A stretch of DNA of 64,000 nucleotides from Curtobacterium sp. VKM Ac-2865. Lineage in GTDB: Bacteria; Actinomycetota; Actinomycetes; Actinomycetales; Microbacteriaceae. Of the stretch, positions 27,054 to 37,106 are shown one piece after another; the first letter of the stretch is position 1; each line of letters opens with the position of its first letter. The translations under genes and the position numbers were made by a program. The stretch is from NCBI RefSeq assembly GCF_015350905.1, contig NZ_JADKRZ010000001.1, positions 868,001 to 932,000 of the forward strand, given 5' to 3'. Below the pieces are notes generated by a model. That model was given only the letters and a program-made list of their open reading frames with translations, did not search any database and was not told the DNA's origin.

Positions 27054-27862
27054 GCCAGCACGGTACCCCAGCCCGCTGCCGTGACCGCGGCGACGACGGG
27101 GCGGTGGTGGTCCGCGGCGACCCGGTCCCACGCCCCGAGGAGCACGAGCGTGGCGATCCGGAACGCCAGCGCCCGGACGAGCAGCCGCGACCACGCGGGG
27201 ACACCGGCACCGAGCGGCCCGAGGGCGTCGAGCGGCACGCCGTGCCAGCACACGGCGTCGACCGCCGCGATCGCCGCCCCGAGCCCGGCGGGCCGCCAGT
27301 ACGGCGCCCAGTCGAACACGGCCGGTGGCACGCCGGGCGCGAAGAGCACGTTGCCGAGCAGGTCGCCGTGGATCAGCTGCGCCGGGGCACCGACCGGTCG
27401 GAACGCCGCCGCCAGCCGCTCGAGCGTCGGGTCCTGCGGCAGTGCGGTCTCGCCCCACACCATCCGGTCCGCACGGCTCCAGGGGTCGTCCGTCGTGTCG
27501 AGGAACGCCGGGCGAGGCAGGTCGGCGAGGGCACGGTGGAACGCGGCGCCGGCACGCATGACGTCTCGCACACGGGACTCGTCCGTCGCGCCCTCGACCC
27601 AGGTGGAGGCCTCCCACCCGCCGTGGAGCCACGACCCGTCCCGCGTCGGGACAGGTCCTGGCGTCCGGAACTCCGCGGTGTGCGGGAGCCCGGCCAGCAC
27701 GTCGGCCTTCCACGCGGCCTCGGTCGGGTCGCCGTGCGGCCGCAGCACGAGGTCGCCGACGCGCCAGGTGAGCCCACGCCCGCCGGACAGCGGTTCCGGC
27801 AGCACCCCGGCGACCCCGAAGGCCGTCAGGGTCTCGGGGTCGGGGCGTCCTGGGCGTTCCAC
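27050..27862 (-). CDS. Aminoglycoside phosphotransferase-fold protein (TIGR02569-like)
   Basis: Protein of 270 aa with a degenerate APH/choline-kinase fold. The Brenner-like motif is LIHGDLLGNVLF (about 164-175) and the metal-binding segment reads AVFDWAPYWRP rather than DFG-type. It resembles, from memory, the actinobacterial single-copy family TIGR02569, whose function is unknown. The N-terminal ATP lobe is short. It lies 23 nt after dnaE and overlaps the lipoprotein gene, so it is probably cotranscribed with both. Antibiotic resistance should not be assumed. Confidence 0.75.
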   Translation of the reverse strand: MERPGRPDPETLTAFGVAGVLPEPLSGGRGLTWRVGDLVLRPHGDPTEAAWKADVLAGLPHTAEFRTPGPVPTRDGSWLHGGWEASTWVEGATDESRVRDVMRAGAAFHRALADLPRPAFLDTTDDPWSRADRMVWGETALPQDPTLERLAAAFRPVGAPAQLIHGDLLGNVLFAPGVPPAVFDWAPYWRPAGLGAAIAAVDAVCWHGVPLDALGPLGAGVPAWSRLLVRALAFRIATLVLLGAWDRVAADHHRPVVAAVTAAGWGTVLA

Positions 27863-27885
27863 GCTCGTACTCCCGGAGGACCGCG

Positions 27886-30800
27886 CTACACCAGGCAGCG
27901 CGGGCCGAGCAGGCTCTTCAGCTCGCCGAACAGGTCCGGGGTCAGGTTCACCGGGAACGGCAGCTCGAAGGTCCGAGCGACGTCGTCCTTGAGCAGCCGG
28001 AGCCGCACCTCGGTGTCGCCGGTGTGTCGGCCGAGGACCGCTGCGAGCTCGGTCACCGTCTCGGTGGTGGCCTGCCGCTCCGGCACCGACAGCGTCAGCG
28101 GGCCGGAGCCCATCACGTCGCCGAGGGCGGGCTGGAACATGCTCACGGCGTGCAGCGCCTTGCCGTCGTCACGGACGTTGACCCGACCGCGCAGGACGAC
28201 GATCGAGTCCGCCACCAGGGACGGCCCGAACTCCTGGTACGTCTTGCCGAGGAACATGACGCCGATCTCGCCGCCGAAGTCCTCGATCTGGACGATGCCG
28301 TACGGGTTGCCGCTCGTCTTCGCCACGCGGTGCTGCACGCTCGTCAGGAGTCCCGCGACCGTGACGGTCTCGCCCTCCACGGAGTCGTCGGCACCGATGA
28401 GGTCGGCGATGGTGATCGACTGGTGCTTCGCGAGCTCGATCTCGAGCCCCGCCAGCGGGTGGTCGGACACGTACAGCCCGAGCATGTCCCGCTCGAACGC
28501 GAGCTTGTCGCGCTTGGACCACTCGGGGCGTTCCGGCACCTGGGACACCGCGGCGACCGTCGGCTGCTCCTCGGCGACCTCGGCGAAGAGGGAGTCGAAG
28601 TCGAAGCCCACGTTGCCGTGGACCTCGTCGCGCTTGATCTTCACCGCGGCCTCGACCGCGCCCTCGTGGATCTCGACGAGTGCACGGCGGGTGTCGCCGA
28701 ACTCGTCGAACGCCCCGGCCTTGATGAGCGACTCGACGGTCCGCTTGTTGGCGGACGAGATCGGGATCTTCCGGAGGAAGTCGTGGAAGGAGTCGAAGGC
28801 GCCCTTCTCCTTCCGCGCCTTGACGATGTCGTCGACGACGTTGAACCCGACGTTGCGGATCGCGCCCATGCCGAAGCGGATGTCGTTCCCGACGGCGGCG
28901 AAGAAGCCGATCGACTCGTTGACGTCCGGCGGCATCACCCGGATGCCCATGCGGCGGCACTCGTTGAGGTAGAGCGCGAGCTTGTCGCGGGCGTCACCGA
29001 CGGACGTCAGCAGCGCTGCCATGTACTCGGCCGGGTAGTGCGCCTTGAGGTACGCCGTCCAGAACGAGACGACGCCGTACGCGGCGGAGTGCGCCTTGTT
29101 GAACGCGTAGTCGGAGAACGGCAGCAGGATGTCCCACAGCGTCTTGATCGCAGCGGCCGAGTACCCGTTGTCGAGCATGCCGCGCTCGAAGCCGGCGTAC
29201 TGCTTGTCCAGCTCGGACTTCTTCTTCTTGCCCATCGCGCGACGGAGGATGTCCGCCTGACCGAGCGAGAACCCGGCCACCTTCTGCGCGATGGCCATGA
29301 CCTGCTCCTGGTAGATGATCAGGCCGTAGGTCCCGCCGAGGATCTCCGCCAGGGGCTCCTCGAGCTCCGGGTGGATCGGCGTGATGGGCTGCTCACCGTT
29401 CTTGCGGAGCGCGTAGTTCGTGTGCGAGTTCGCACCCATGGGGCCCGGACGGTACAGGGCGATGAGCGCGGAGATGTCCTCGAAGTTGTCCGGCTTCATC
29501 AGCCGCAGCAGCCCACGCATCGGGCCGCCGTCGAGCTGGAAGACCCCGAGCGTGTCGCCGCGCTGCAGGAGCGCGTACGCCTCGGCGTCCTCGAGCCCCA
29601 TGTGCTCGAGGTCGAGGTCGGTGCCGCGGTTGGACTTGATGTTGTCCAGGGCGTCGCTGATGATCGTCAGGTTCCGCAGGCCCAGGAAGTCCATCTTGAT
29701 CAGGCCGAGCGACTCCGATGCCGGGTAGTCGAACTGCGTGACGATCTGGCCGTCCTGCTCCCGCTTCATGATCGGGATGATGTCGATCAGCGGGTCGCTG
29801 GACATGATGACGCCGGCGGCGTGCACGCCCCACTGGCGCTTCAGGCCCTCGAGCCCGAGGGCCGTGTCGAAGACCGTCTTCGCCTCCGGGTCGGTCTCGA
29901 CGACGGTGCGGACGTCGACGGCCTCCTTGAAGCGCGGGTGCTCCTTGTCGAAGATCCCGGTGAGCGGGATGTCCTTGCCCATCACGGGCGGCGGCATCGC
30001 CTTCGTGAGCTTCTCGCCCATGCCGAACGGGAAACCGAGGACGCGCGAGGAGTCCTTGAGCGCCTGCTTCGCCTTGATCGTGCCGTACGTGACGATCTGC
30101 GCGACGCGTTCGCTGCCGTACTTGTCGGTGACGTACTTGATGGCCTCGCCGCGGCGCCGGTCGTCGAAGTCGACGTCGAAGTCGGGCATCGAGACGCGGT
30201 CCGGGTTGAGGAAGCGCTCGAAGATCAGGCCGTGCCGGATCGGGTCGAGGTCGGTGATGCGCATCGCGTAGGCGACCATCGATCCGGCGCCGGAACCACG
30301 GCCGGGGCCGACGCGGATGCCGTTGTCCTTGGACCAGTTGATGAAGTCGGCGACGACGAGGAAGTACCCCGGGAAGTTCATCTGGTTGATGATCCCGACC
30401 TCGTAGTCGGCGCGGTCCTGCACTTCCTTCGAGATGCCGCCGGGGTAGCGGTACTGCAGCCCCTTCGCGACCTCTTTCTCGAACCAGGTGTGCTCGGTCT
30501 CGCCGTCCGGCACCGGGAACTTCGGCATGTAGTTCGCCGAGGTGTCGAACTCGACGTCGCACCGCTCGGCGATGAGCAGCGTGTTGTCGCAGGCCTCGAT
30601 GTTGTCGCGGAACAGGTGCCGCATCTGCTGCGGGGTCTTGAGGTAGAACTCGTCGGCGTCGAACTTGAACCGGTTCGGGTCGTTCAGCGTCGAGCCGGAC
30701 TGCACGCAGAGCAGCGCCGCGTGCGACTTGGCGTCGTGCGAGTGCGTGTAGTGCAGGTCGTTCGTGCCGACGAGCGGCAGGCCGAGGTCCTTCGCCAGGC

Positions 30801-31419
30801 GGATCAGGTCGCCCATGATGCGGCGCTCGATCTCGAGGCCGTGGTCCATGATCTCGGCGAAGTAGTTCTCCTTGCCGAAGATGTCGCGGAAGTCGGCCGC
30901 GGCCTTGATGGCCTCGTCGTACTGGCCGAGGCGCAGGCGCGTCTGGACTTCCCCGGACGGGCACCCGGTGGTCGCGATGATGCCCTCGTGGTGCTCGCTG
31001 AGGAGTTCGCGGTCCATGCGGGGCTTGAAGTAGTAGCCCTCGAGCGAGGCCTTCGACGACAACCGGAACAGGTTGTGCATGCCCGTGGTGTTCTCGGCGA
31101 ACATCGTCATGTGCGTGTACGACCCGGCACCGGAGACGTCGTCCCCGCCACCGTCGCCCCACCGCACACGGGTCTTGTCGGACCGGTGGGTGCCGGGCGT
31201 GATGTAGGCCTCTGTCCCGATGATGGGCTTCACACCGCCGGCCTTGGCGGCCTTCCAGAACTCGAACGCGCCGAACATGTTGCCGTGGTCGGTCACCGCC
31301 ACGGCCGGCATGCCCTGCGCTGCCGTCTCGGCGACCAGGTCGTTCAGTCGCGCGGCGCCGTCGAGCATCGAGTACTCGCTGTGCACGTGCAGGTGGACGA
31401 AGGAGTCGGAACTCGCCAC
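27886..31419 (-). CDS. dnaE: DNA polymerase III subunit alpha
   Basis: Main replicative polymerase subunit, 1177 aa, the usual length of actinobacterial DnaE1. The N-terminal PHP domain begins HLHVHSEYSMLDG (9-21). The palm has the two catalytic aspartates in PDFDVDF (412-418), and the C-terminal OB domain includes the VAGLLTSVQHRV region. The GTG start at 31419 has GGAGG 6 nt upstream. It follows the rluD-like gene by 93 bp on the same strand. Confidence 0.97.
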   Translation of the reverse strand: MASSDSFVHLHVHSEYSMLDGAARLNDLVAETAAQGMPAVAVTDHGNMFGAFEFWKAAKAGGVKPIIGTEAYITPGTHRSDKTRVRWGDGGGDDVSGAGSYTHMTMFAENTTGMHNLFRLSSKASLEGYYFKPRMDRELLSEHHEGIIATTGCPSGEVQTRLRLGQYDEAIKAAADFRDIFGKENYFAEIMDHGLEIERRIMGDLIRLAKDLGLPLVGTNDLHYTHSHDAKSHAALLCVQSGSTLNDPNRFKFDADEFYLKTPQQMRHLFRDNIEACDNTLLIAERCDVEFDTSANYMPKFPVPDGETEHTWFEKEVAKGLQYRYPGGISKEVQDRADYEVGIINQMNFPGYFLVVADFINWSKDNGIRVGPGRGSGAGSMVAYAMRITDLDPIRHGLIFERFLNPDRVSMPDFDVDFDDRRRGEAIKYVTDKYGSERVAQIVTYGTIKAKQALKDSSRVLGFPFGMGEKLTKAMPPPVMGKDIPLTGIFDKEHPRFKEAVDVRTVVETDPEAKTVFDTALGLEGLKRQWGVHAAGVIMSSDPLIDIIPIMKREQDGQIVTQFDYPASESLGLIKMDFLGLRNLTIISDALDNIKSNRGTDLDLEHMGLEDAEAYALLQRGDTLGVFQLDGGPMRGLLRLMKPDNFEDISALIALYRPGPMGANSHTNYALRKNGEQPITPIHPELEEPLAEILGGTYGLIIYQEQVMAIAQKVAGFSLGQADILRRAMGKKKKSELDKQYAGFERGMLDNGYSAAAIKTLWDILLPFSDYAFNKAHSAAYGVVSFWTAYLKAHYPAEYMAALLTSVGDARDKLALYLNECRRMGIRVMPPDVNESIGFFAAVGNDIRFGMGAIRNVGFNVVDDIVKARKEKGAFDSFHDFLRKIPISSANKRTVESLIKAGAFDEFGDTRRALVEIHEGAVEAAVKIKRDEVHGNVGFDFDSLFAEVAEEQPTVAAVSQVPERPEWSKRDKLAFERDMLGLYVSDHPLAGLEIELAKHQSITIADLIGADDSVEGETVTVAGLLTSVQHRVAKTSGNPYGIVQIEDFGGEIGVMFLGKTYQEFGPSLVADSIVVLRGRVNVRDDGKALHAVSMFQPALGDVMGSGPLTLSVPERQATTETVTELAAVLGRHTGDTEVRLRLLKDDVARTFELPFPVNLTPDLFGELKSLLGPRCLV

Positions 31420-31512
31420 GGGGCCTCCGGTCGAACGAACTGCGTGTGGGACGCAGACAGCCTAACCGCGGCCGGCGACACCCACGGGCGTGTCGACGGA
31501 ACCGTCCGCGTG

Positions 31513-32442
31513 TCAGAGCGAGGCGGCCCGGATCCGGTCGAGCGCGACCCGCAGGTCGTCCGGGTACTCCGCCTGGAACTCGACCCAGTCGCCCGTGCGC
31601 GGGTGCGCGAAGCCCAGCCGGACGGCGTCGAGCCACTGCCGCGTCAGCCCGAGCTCGGCGGCGAGCACCGGGTCGGCGCCGTACATCGTGTCGCCGACGA
31701 GCGGGTGGCGCGTCGCGGCCATGTGCACGCGGATCTGGTGGGTGCGCCCGGTCTCCAGGTGCACCTCGAGGAGCGTCGCCGACCGGAAGGCCTCGAGGGT
31801 CTCGTAGTGCGTGACGCTCGGCTTGCCGTCCGAGGTGACCGCGAACTTCCAGTCGCTCGAGGGGTGTCGGCCGATCGGCGCGTCCACGGTGCCGGAGGTC
31901 GGGTCCGGGTGCCCCTGCGCCAGGGCGTGGTAGACCTTCTCGACCGTGCGCTCCTTGAACGCCCGCTTCAGGTGCGTGTACGCCAGCTCGGTCTTCGCGA
32001 CGACCATCAGGCCGCTCGTCCCGACGTCGAGCCGGTGCACGATGCCCGCACGTTCCGCGGCCCCGGACGTCGCGATCGTGAACCCCGCCGCGGCCAGCCC
32101 ACCGGGGACGGTCGGGCCGTCCCACCCGGGCGACGGGTGTGCGGCGACGCCGACGGGCTTGTCGACGACGACGATGTCCTCGTCGTCGTGCACGATCGTC
32201 ATCCCCGGGACGTGCGCCGGGACGATGCGCGGGGCTTCCTTCGGCGTCCACTCGACCTCGAGCCAGGCGTCGCCGTGCAGGCGGTCGGACTTCTCGGCGG
32301 TGACGCCGTCCACCCGGACACCGCCGGCAGCGACGACGTCGGCCGCGAAGGACCGGCTGAACCCGAGCAGCTTCGCCAGGGCGGCGTCGACACGCTCACC
32401 GGCGAGCCCGTCGGGGACGGGCAGGCTGCGTGACTCGGTCAC
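31513..32442 (-). CDS. RluA/RluD family rRNA pseudouridine synthase
   Basis: Converts uridine to pseudouridine in rRNA, 309 aa. An N-terminal S4 RNA-binding domain (about 16-65) precedes the catalytic domain, with the nucleophile D139 in [15 protein letters not shown]. The GTG start overlaps the lspA stop. The lspA-rluD pairing is common in bacteria. Target position (RluD-like 1911/1915/1917) is inferred from family only. Confidence 0.92.
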   Translation of the reverse strand: MTESRSLPVPDGLAGERVDAALAKLLGFSRSFAADVVAAGGVRVDGVTAEKSDRLHGDAWLEVEWTPKEAPRIVPAHVPGMTIVHDDEDIVVVDKPVGVAAHPSPGWDGPTVPGGLAAAGFTIATSGAAERAGIVHRLDVGTSGLMVVAKTELAYTHLKRAFKERTVEKVYHALAQGHPDPTSGTVDAPIGRHPSSDWKFAVTSDGKPSVTHYETLEAFRSATLLEVHLETGRTHQIRVHMAATRHPLVGDTMYGADPVLAAELGLTRQWLDAVRLGFAHPRTGDWVEFQAEYPDDLRVALDRIRAASL

Positions 32443-33116
32443 GTCGCGTCGTGCCCGAGCGAGTCGTCGGCAGGCCGGGAGGCGCGGGTGGCGCCCGCCC
32501 CGTCGGCGGCGGTCCCGGAGTCGGGGACCCCGTCAGCGACCGCAGCCTCCGTGGCGGACGCGTCATGAGCCTGCTGGCTGGCCTTGCGCTGCTTCTCCGA
32601 CACCGTCCTGGTGCCGTCGAGGTTCACCCCGAGGACGACGAGCAGCACGAACACGACCATGCTCACGCAGATGAAGGAGTCGGCGATGTTGTAGATCGCA
32701 GGCATCATCCACGGCGTCGAGATGAAGTCCACCACGTGGCCGCGCCCGAAGCCGGGCTCTCGGAAGAGCCGGTCGAGCAGGTTGCCGAGCGCGCCGCCGA
32801 GCAGCATGCCGAGGACGATCGCCCACCACATGGAGCGGATCCGCCGGGCGAAGACGATGATCGCGACGACGACCGCCGCGGAGACGACCGAGAACACCCA
32901 CGTCATGTTGACCGCGAACGAGAACGCGGCTCCGGGGTTGCGCACGTAGAGGAACTGCAGGGCCCGACCGAGGACCGGCACGACCTGCCCGTACGGCAGG
33001 TTCGCGACGACGATCGCCTTCACGACCTGGTCGGTCACCACCACCACGACAGCGGCGAAGGCCAGTGCCGCGATAGCGCGGACACTGACCTTCGCTCGTT
33101 GGTCTTGCTGGGACAA
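32439..33116 (-). CDS. lspA: Prolipoprotein signal peptidase (signal peptidase II)
   Basis: Membrane aspartyl protease that cuts lipoprotein signal peptides, 225 aa. Four helices; catalytic D130 (GHVVDFI) and D146 (YNIADSF), with the conserved NPGAAFSF at 60-67. About 55 residues of Ala/Ser/Asp-rich tail after residue 168 exceed the usual length. The start is TTG at 33116, two bases past the divIVA stop, without a good ribosome site, so translation probably depends on coupling. Confidence 0.93.
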   Translation of the reverse strand: MSQQDQRAKVSVRAIAALAFAAVVVVVTDQVVKAIVVANLPYGQVVPVLGRALQFLYVRNPGAAFSFAVNMTWVFSVVSAAVVVAIIVFARRIRSMWWAIVLGMLLGGALGNLLDRLFREPGFGRGHVVDFISTPWMMPAIYNIADSFICVSMVVFVLLVVLGVNLDGTRTVSEKQRKASQQAHDASATEAAVADGVPDSGTAADGAGATRASRPADDSLGHDAT

Positions 33117-33118
33117 CG

Positions 33119-33811
33119 TCAGTTGCCGAAGCCCTGCGCCGATGCGGGCGCGGGCGTGAAGCCGGACTGCTCGGTGCCCGACGGGGTGTCGAGCTCGTTG
33201 AGCTGGCCCTGGATGTAGCTCTTCAGCTGGGCGCGGTAGTCGCGCTCGAACGTGCGGAGCTCGTCGATCTTGCCCTCGAGCTGGCGCTGCTCGCCCTCGA
33301 GCACCTGCACGCGCTGGCGGTTGGTGTTCTCGGTGTCGGCGATGATCTGACGCTGCTTCGACTCGGCCTCGGAGACCAGACGTGCTGCCTGTGCCTGGCC
33401 CTCGGCGATGAGCGCGTCGCGCTTCTCGACGCCCTCGCGGACGTGCTCCTCGTGCAGACGACGGGCGAGGGTCAGGAGGTTCGTGGTGCCCTCGGTGTCC
33501 TCGTCCGGGTTGACCGTGGTGGTCGGAGCCGCGGCGGCGACCGGTGCCGGCTCGGGAGCGGCGGCGACGGGGGCCGGCTCCGGCTCGGGCTCGGGGGTCG
33601 GAGCGGGAGCGGGCTCGGCGCCAGCGGCCGGCTTCGGCGCCGACTCGGCGGCCTGCAGGCGCTGTCGGAGCTCCTCGTTCTCCTGGGTCAGGCGACGCAG
33701 CTCGACCACGACCTCGTCGAGGAAGTCGTCGACCTCGTCCTGGTCGTAGCCCTCGCGGAACTTGGTCGGCTGGAACCGCTTGTTGACTACGTCTTCCGGC
33801 GTCAAAGCCAT
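33119..33811 (-). CDS. divIVA: DivIVA/Wag31 polar growth protein
   Basis: Cytoskeletal protein, 230 aa, that marks curved membrane at poles and septum and directs wall growth in actinobacteria. The N-terminal DivIVA domain starts MALTPEDVVNKRFQPTKFRE and is followed by coiled coil. A Pro/Glu/Ala-rich linker (about 59-105) splits it from a second coiled coil (about 110-205). The ATG at 33811 has GAGGTGACG upstream. A hairpin separates it from yggT. Confidence 0.95.
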   Translation of the reverse strand: MALTPEDVVNKRFQPTKFREGYDQDEVDDFLDEVVVELRRLTQENEELRQRLQAAESAPKPAAGAEPAPAPTPEPEPEPAPVAAAPEPAPVAAAAPTTTVNPDEDTEGTTNLLTLARRLHEEHVREGVEKRDALIAEGQAQAARLVSEAESKQRQIIADTENTNRQRVQVLEGEQRQLEGKIDELRTFERDYRAQLKSYIQGQLNELDTPSGTEQSGFTPAPASAQGFGN

Positions 33812-33891
33812 TGCCGTCACCTCAATAGAACTGCTGAACGTGTGGAACCGGGACGTCCCGCTGTGAATGTACCAGCAGGGCCCTCGGTGCG

Positions 33892-33913
33892 GATGCCCGC
33901 GGAGGCGGGCATC
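33892..33913 (-). terminator. Hairpin between yggT and divIVA
   Basis: GATGCCCGC and GCGGGCATC form a 9-bp perfect stem with a GGAG loop, 95 bp past the yggT stop. It may end the ftsZ-yggT transcript or shape the divIVA leader. Confidence 0.5.
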
Positions 33914-34007
33914 GATCCCGACCACCGTACACCGAGCGCGGCCCTGATCCGTGATCGTGGCCACGGCGCGGCGCGTCTCGGACGAGACACGGGCCGGGAG
34001 GGGCGGG

Positions 34008-34304
34008 TCAGACCGCGGCGGAGATGACCCGGACGACGCTCATCAGGATGATCACGACGAGCATCACGATCGACCAGCCGAAGTCGAGCGCCACGGCTCC
34101 CATCCGGAGCGGCGGGAGCGCACGACGGACCGTGCGGATCGGCGGGTCGGTGAGCGAGTAGACCGCGTTCGCGACGACGAGCATGCCGCCGCGCGGACGC
34201 CAGGAGCGGTTGAACGCCTGCACCATGTCGAACGCGAACCGCCCCCACATGACGAAGAAGTACAGCAGGAGGAGGAAGTACAGGATCGTGAAGATCGAGG
34301 ACAC
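34008..34304 (-). CDS. YggT family membrane protein
   Basis: Small membrane protein of 98 aa with two hydrophobic segments (about 3-22 and 70-95) around the conserved loop VVANAVYSLTDPPIRTVRR. Homologues lie between sepF and divIVA in most actinobacteria, and a role in division or wall integrity is suspected but not fixed. Confidence 0.88.
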   Translation of the reverse strand: MSSIFTILYFLLLLYFFVMWGRFAFDMVQAFNRSWRPRGGMLVVANAVYSLTDPPIRTVRRALPPLRMGAVALDFGWSIVMLVVIILMSVVRVISAAV

Positions 34305-34421
34305 GGTGCGGCTCGCTCGGCTCGGGTGGCCGGTGTCACGGGGACGCCGACCACGGGGCGGGTGGGCCTGGGCGGCGCCCCCTGGTCACGACGGTGGTCG
34401 GGACCTGAGGGACGCGACGAC

Positions 34422-34994
34422 TCAGGACTGGGCGAAGAAGGACGCCTCGATGTCGGACTCTACCTCGGGCGCCTCACCGCTCACTGCGACGTGGGCCGGC
34501 GAGAGCAGGAAGACCTTGTTCGTGACGCGTTCGATCTTGCCGTAGAGGCCGAGCGACAGTCCGCTCGCGAAGTCGATCATGCGACGCGCGTCCGACTCGG
34601 TCATCTGCGAGAGGTTGATGATGACGGGGATCCCGTCGCGGAAGCTCTCGGCGATGGACTGGGCGTCCTTGTACTCGCGCGGGTGGACGGTGAGGATCTC
34701 GTTCATTTCCTGGACCGGGGTCGCCTTCTGTGCGGTCGTGTGCGAGCGGCGCAGCGGAGTGACCTGGGCGCCGCGCTGGTGGGTGTGCGGGGCCTTGGCC
34801 TCGAGGGCAGCCGCGGCGGGTGCCGCCGCCGGAGCCGCAGCAGCCGGAGCGGGGGTCTCGTGCTGCTGGGCAGCGGGTGCGGTGGACTGCTGCGGCGCGC
34901 GCGACTGGGTCTGCGCGGGCTGCTCGTCCTCGTACTCGAGTTCCTCGTCGGCGAGGCCGAGGTAGACCATCGTCTTCTTCAACGGACCGGCCAT
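34422..34994 (-). CDS. sepF: Cell division protein SepF
   Basis: FtsZ membrane anchor that replaces FtsA in actinobacteria, 190 aa. The N-terminal amphipathic helix [18 protein letters not shown] is followed by a Gln/Ala/Pro-rich linker (about 25-80) and the SepF fold (about 90-180) with [19 protein letters not shown] and [19 protein letters not shown]. It lies between yggS and yggT, the conserved order. Confidence 0.95.
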   Translation of the reverse strand: MAGPLKKTMVYLGLADEELEYEDEQPAQTQSRAPQQSTAPAAQQHETPAPAAAAPAAAPAAAALEAKAPHTHQRGAQVTPLRRSHTTAQKATPVQEMNEILTVHPREYKDAQSIAESFRDGIPVIINLSQMTESDARRMIDFASGLSLGLYGKIERVTNKVFLLSPAHVAVSGEAPEVESDIEASFFAQS

Positions 34995-35039
34995 GGTTCC
35001 TCCAGGAGTGTGCGTGCTCGGGGTTGCCCTGTGACGAGG

Positions 35040-35765
35040 CTAGGGTGCGGCAGGCCGGTTTCCGGTGATTGCCGTCCCGATCCGCAGGTGTGTCGCGCCC
35101 TCGGCGATCGCCTCGGCGAAGTCGCCGCTCATTCCGGCGGAGATGTCGGTCGCCGTGGGCACCGCGAGGCGGACGCGCTCGGAGATCGACCGGAGCCTGG
35201 CGAAGGCGGCACGGGGCTCCTCGTCGAGCGGCGCGACGGCCATCACGCCGCGCAGGGCGATCGTGCCGGTGCCGACGATGCGCTCCACCATCGCGTCCAC
35301 GTCGCCGGGCTGCACGCCGCCACGACCGGGGTCGTCGGTGAGGTTCACCTGCACGAAGCCGTCGATGACGGGTGGCTCGGGTTCCTCGGACGTCGGCGCG
35401 AAGGCGTCGACGACGGAGTCCCGGTCGAGCGACTGCACGACGTGGGCGTACCGGCGCACCTGGCGGGCCTTCTTCGACTGCAGCTGCCCGACGAAGTGCC
35501 AGGTGAGTCCGAGGTCGGCCAGCTCCGCGGCCTTGGCCTGGGCCTCCTGGTGGCGGTTCTCCCCCACGTCGGTCACGCCGAGCGCGGCGAGCTCGGCCAC
35601 GAGCGACGCCGGGTGGTACTTCGTGACCACGATGAGCGTCAGGTCGTCGGCGGACCGACCTGCGGCCTGCGCCGCGTCGGCGACGGCGCTCCTGACGGAC
35701 GCGAGCCGAGCCTCCAGTCCGGGTGTGGACGGGAGGCTCGGCTCGCGCTGGTCGGTGTCGCTCAC
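35040..35765 (-). CDS. YggS family pyridoxal phosphate-binding protein
   Basis: PLP homeostasis protein, 241 aa, of the single TIM-barrel alanine racemase-like fold; it has no known enzymatic activity. The PLP lysine is K49 in LIVVTKYHP; later motifs are GENRHQEAQAK and HFVGQLQSKKARQV. The GTG start lies 12 nt after the ftsZ stop. Confidence 0.93.
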   Translation of the reverse strand: MSDTDQREPSLPSTPGLEARLASVRSAVADAAQAAGRSADDLTLIVVTKYHPASLVAELAALGVTDVGENRHQEAQAKAAELADLGLTWHFVGQLQSKKARQVRRYAHVVQSLDRDSVVDAFAPTSEEPEPPVIDGFVQVNLTDDPGRGGVQPGDVDAMVERIVGTGTIALRGVMAVAPLDEEPRAAFARLRSISERVRLAVPTATDISAGMSGDFAEAIAEGATHLRIGTAITGNRPAAP

Positions 35766-35777
35766 GTGAGCGCGTGC

Positions 35778-36938
35778 CTACTTCAGGAAGTCGGGGACGT
35801 CGAGCTCGTCGTCGTCCCCGTCGAAGGCGGGGTCCGCGGCGCGCTGCGCCGGCGGCTCGTGCTCCTGCGACGCCCAGGAGCGCGCCGGGGCGGCGTCCTG
35901 CGGGCCGGTCGAGCTCGAGCCGACGGGCACGGTGGCACCGGCGTCCGGGTCGACCCAGCTGGCGCGGCGTTCCTTGACCTGCGAGGAGGGCTCCCCGCCG
36001 TCGAAGCCGGCCGCGATGACCGTGACACGGACCTCGTCGCCGAGGGTGTCGTCGATCACGGCACCGAAGATGATGTTCGCCTCGGGGTGGACGGCTTCCT
36101 GCACCAGGCGGGCGGCGTCGTTGATCTCGAAGATGCCGAGGTTCGAGCCACCCTGGATCGACAGCAGCACGCCGTGCGCACCGTCGATCGAGGCCTCGAG
36201 CAGCGGCGACGCGACGGCGAGCTCCGCGGCCTTGATCGCCCGGTCGGCTCCGCGCGAGGACCCGATGCCCATGAGCGCCGAACCGGCACCCTGCATGACG
36301 CTCTTCACGTCGGCGAAGTCGAGGTTGATCAGACCGGGGGTCGTGATCAGGTCGGTGATGCCCTGCACGCCGGCGAGGAGCACCTGGTCGGCGGTCGCGA
36401 AGGCCTCGACCATGGAGATGCCACGGTCGGAGATCTCGAGCAGGCGGTCGTTCGGCACGACGATGAGCGTGTCGACCTCGTCCTTCAGGCCGGCGACGCC
36501 GTTCTCGGCCTGGGACTGACGGCGCTTGCCCTCGAAGCTGAACGGCTTCGTGACGACACCGATGGTCAGGGCACCGATCGACTTGGCGATGCGGGCGACG
36601 ACGGGCGCACCACCCGTGCCGGTCCCACCGCCCTCACCGGCGGTGACGAAGACCATGTCGGCGCCCGCGAGCGCTTCCTCGATCTCCTCGGCGTGGTCCT
36701 CGGCGGCACGACGGCCGACCTCGGGGTCCGCGCCGGCGCCGAGACCGCGGGTGATCTCGCGGCCCACGTCGAGCTTGACGTCGGCGTCGCTGAGCAGGAG
36801 CGCCTGGGCGTCGGTGTTGATCGCGATGAACTCGACCCCACGGAGGCCCAGCTCGATCATGCGGTTGACGGCGTTGACGCCGCCGCCGCCGACACCGACG
36901 ACCTTGATCACGGCGAGGTAGTTGTGGTTCGTGGTCAC
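35778..36938 (-). CDS. ftsZ: Cell division GTPase FtsZ
   Basis: Tubulin homologue that forms the Z-ring, 386 aa. Nucleotide site: [11 protein letters not shown] near 15-25 and the tubulin signature GGGTGTG at 103-109. A variable linker (about 318-372) leads to the conserved C-terminal peptide ELDVPDFLK that binds SepF. The GTG start has CCGGAGG 9-10 nt upstream. The 168-bp gap to ftsQ probably holds a promoter, but I could not define one. Confidence 0.98.
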   Translation of the reverse strand: MTTNHNYLAVIKVVGVGGGGVNAVNRMIELGLRGVEFIAINTDAQALLLSDADVKLDVGREITRGLGAGADPEVGRRAAEDHAEEIEEALAGADMVFVTAGEGGGTGTGGAPVVARIAKSIGALTIGVVTKPFSFEGKRRQSQAENGVAGLKDEVDTLIVVPNDRLLEISDRGISMVEAFATADQVLLAGVQGITDLITTPGLINLDFADVKSVMQGAGSALMGIGSSRGADRAIKAAELAVASPLLEASIDGAHGVLLSIQGGSNLGIFEINDAARLVQEAVHPEANIIFGAVIDDTLGDEVRVTVIAAGFDGGEPSSQVKERRASWVDPDAGATVPVGSSSTGPQDAAPARSWASQEHEPPAQRAADPAFDGDDDELDVPDFLK

Positions 36939-37106
36939 GTCAGTCGGCCTCCGGTAGAACCCTCAACCTCTACTTGAAGTTGCGGGGTTGTGCTGCTATG
37001 GGTGGTGCTGCGTCGACGCTACGGGTGCGCTCCGCACGGTGTCGCGCCGCCACGCCGCGTGTCGAGCAATGGGGTCCCGCACTTTCTCGGCGCGGCGCCG
37101 GTGCGC

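Noticed and set aside
27050-27862. Aminoglycoside resistance gene
   Set aside because: Only the fold is shared; the metal motif is altered and the genomic context is housekeeping.
28024-32433. A 1469-codon open frame on the plus strand opposite dnaE and the rluD-like gene
   Set aside because: It is Val/Arg/Asp/Glu-rich with no domains, and is an antisense shadow created by high GC3 of dnaE, which is unambiguously real.
33951-36977. A 1008-codon plus-strand frame opposite sepF-yggS-ftsZ
   Set aside because: Antisense to three certain genes; Val/Arg/Asp/Gly-rich with no recognisable domain.
36939-37106. A missed gene between ftsZ and ftsQ (such as ftsA)
   Set aside because: The gap is only 168 bp with no supported frame; ftsA is normally absent in actinobacteria, where sepF takes its place.
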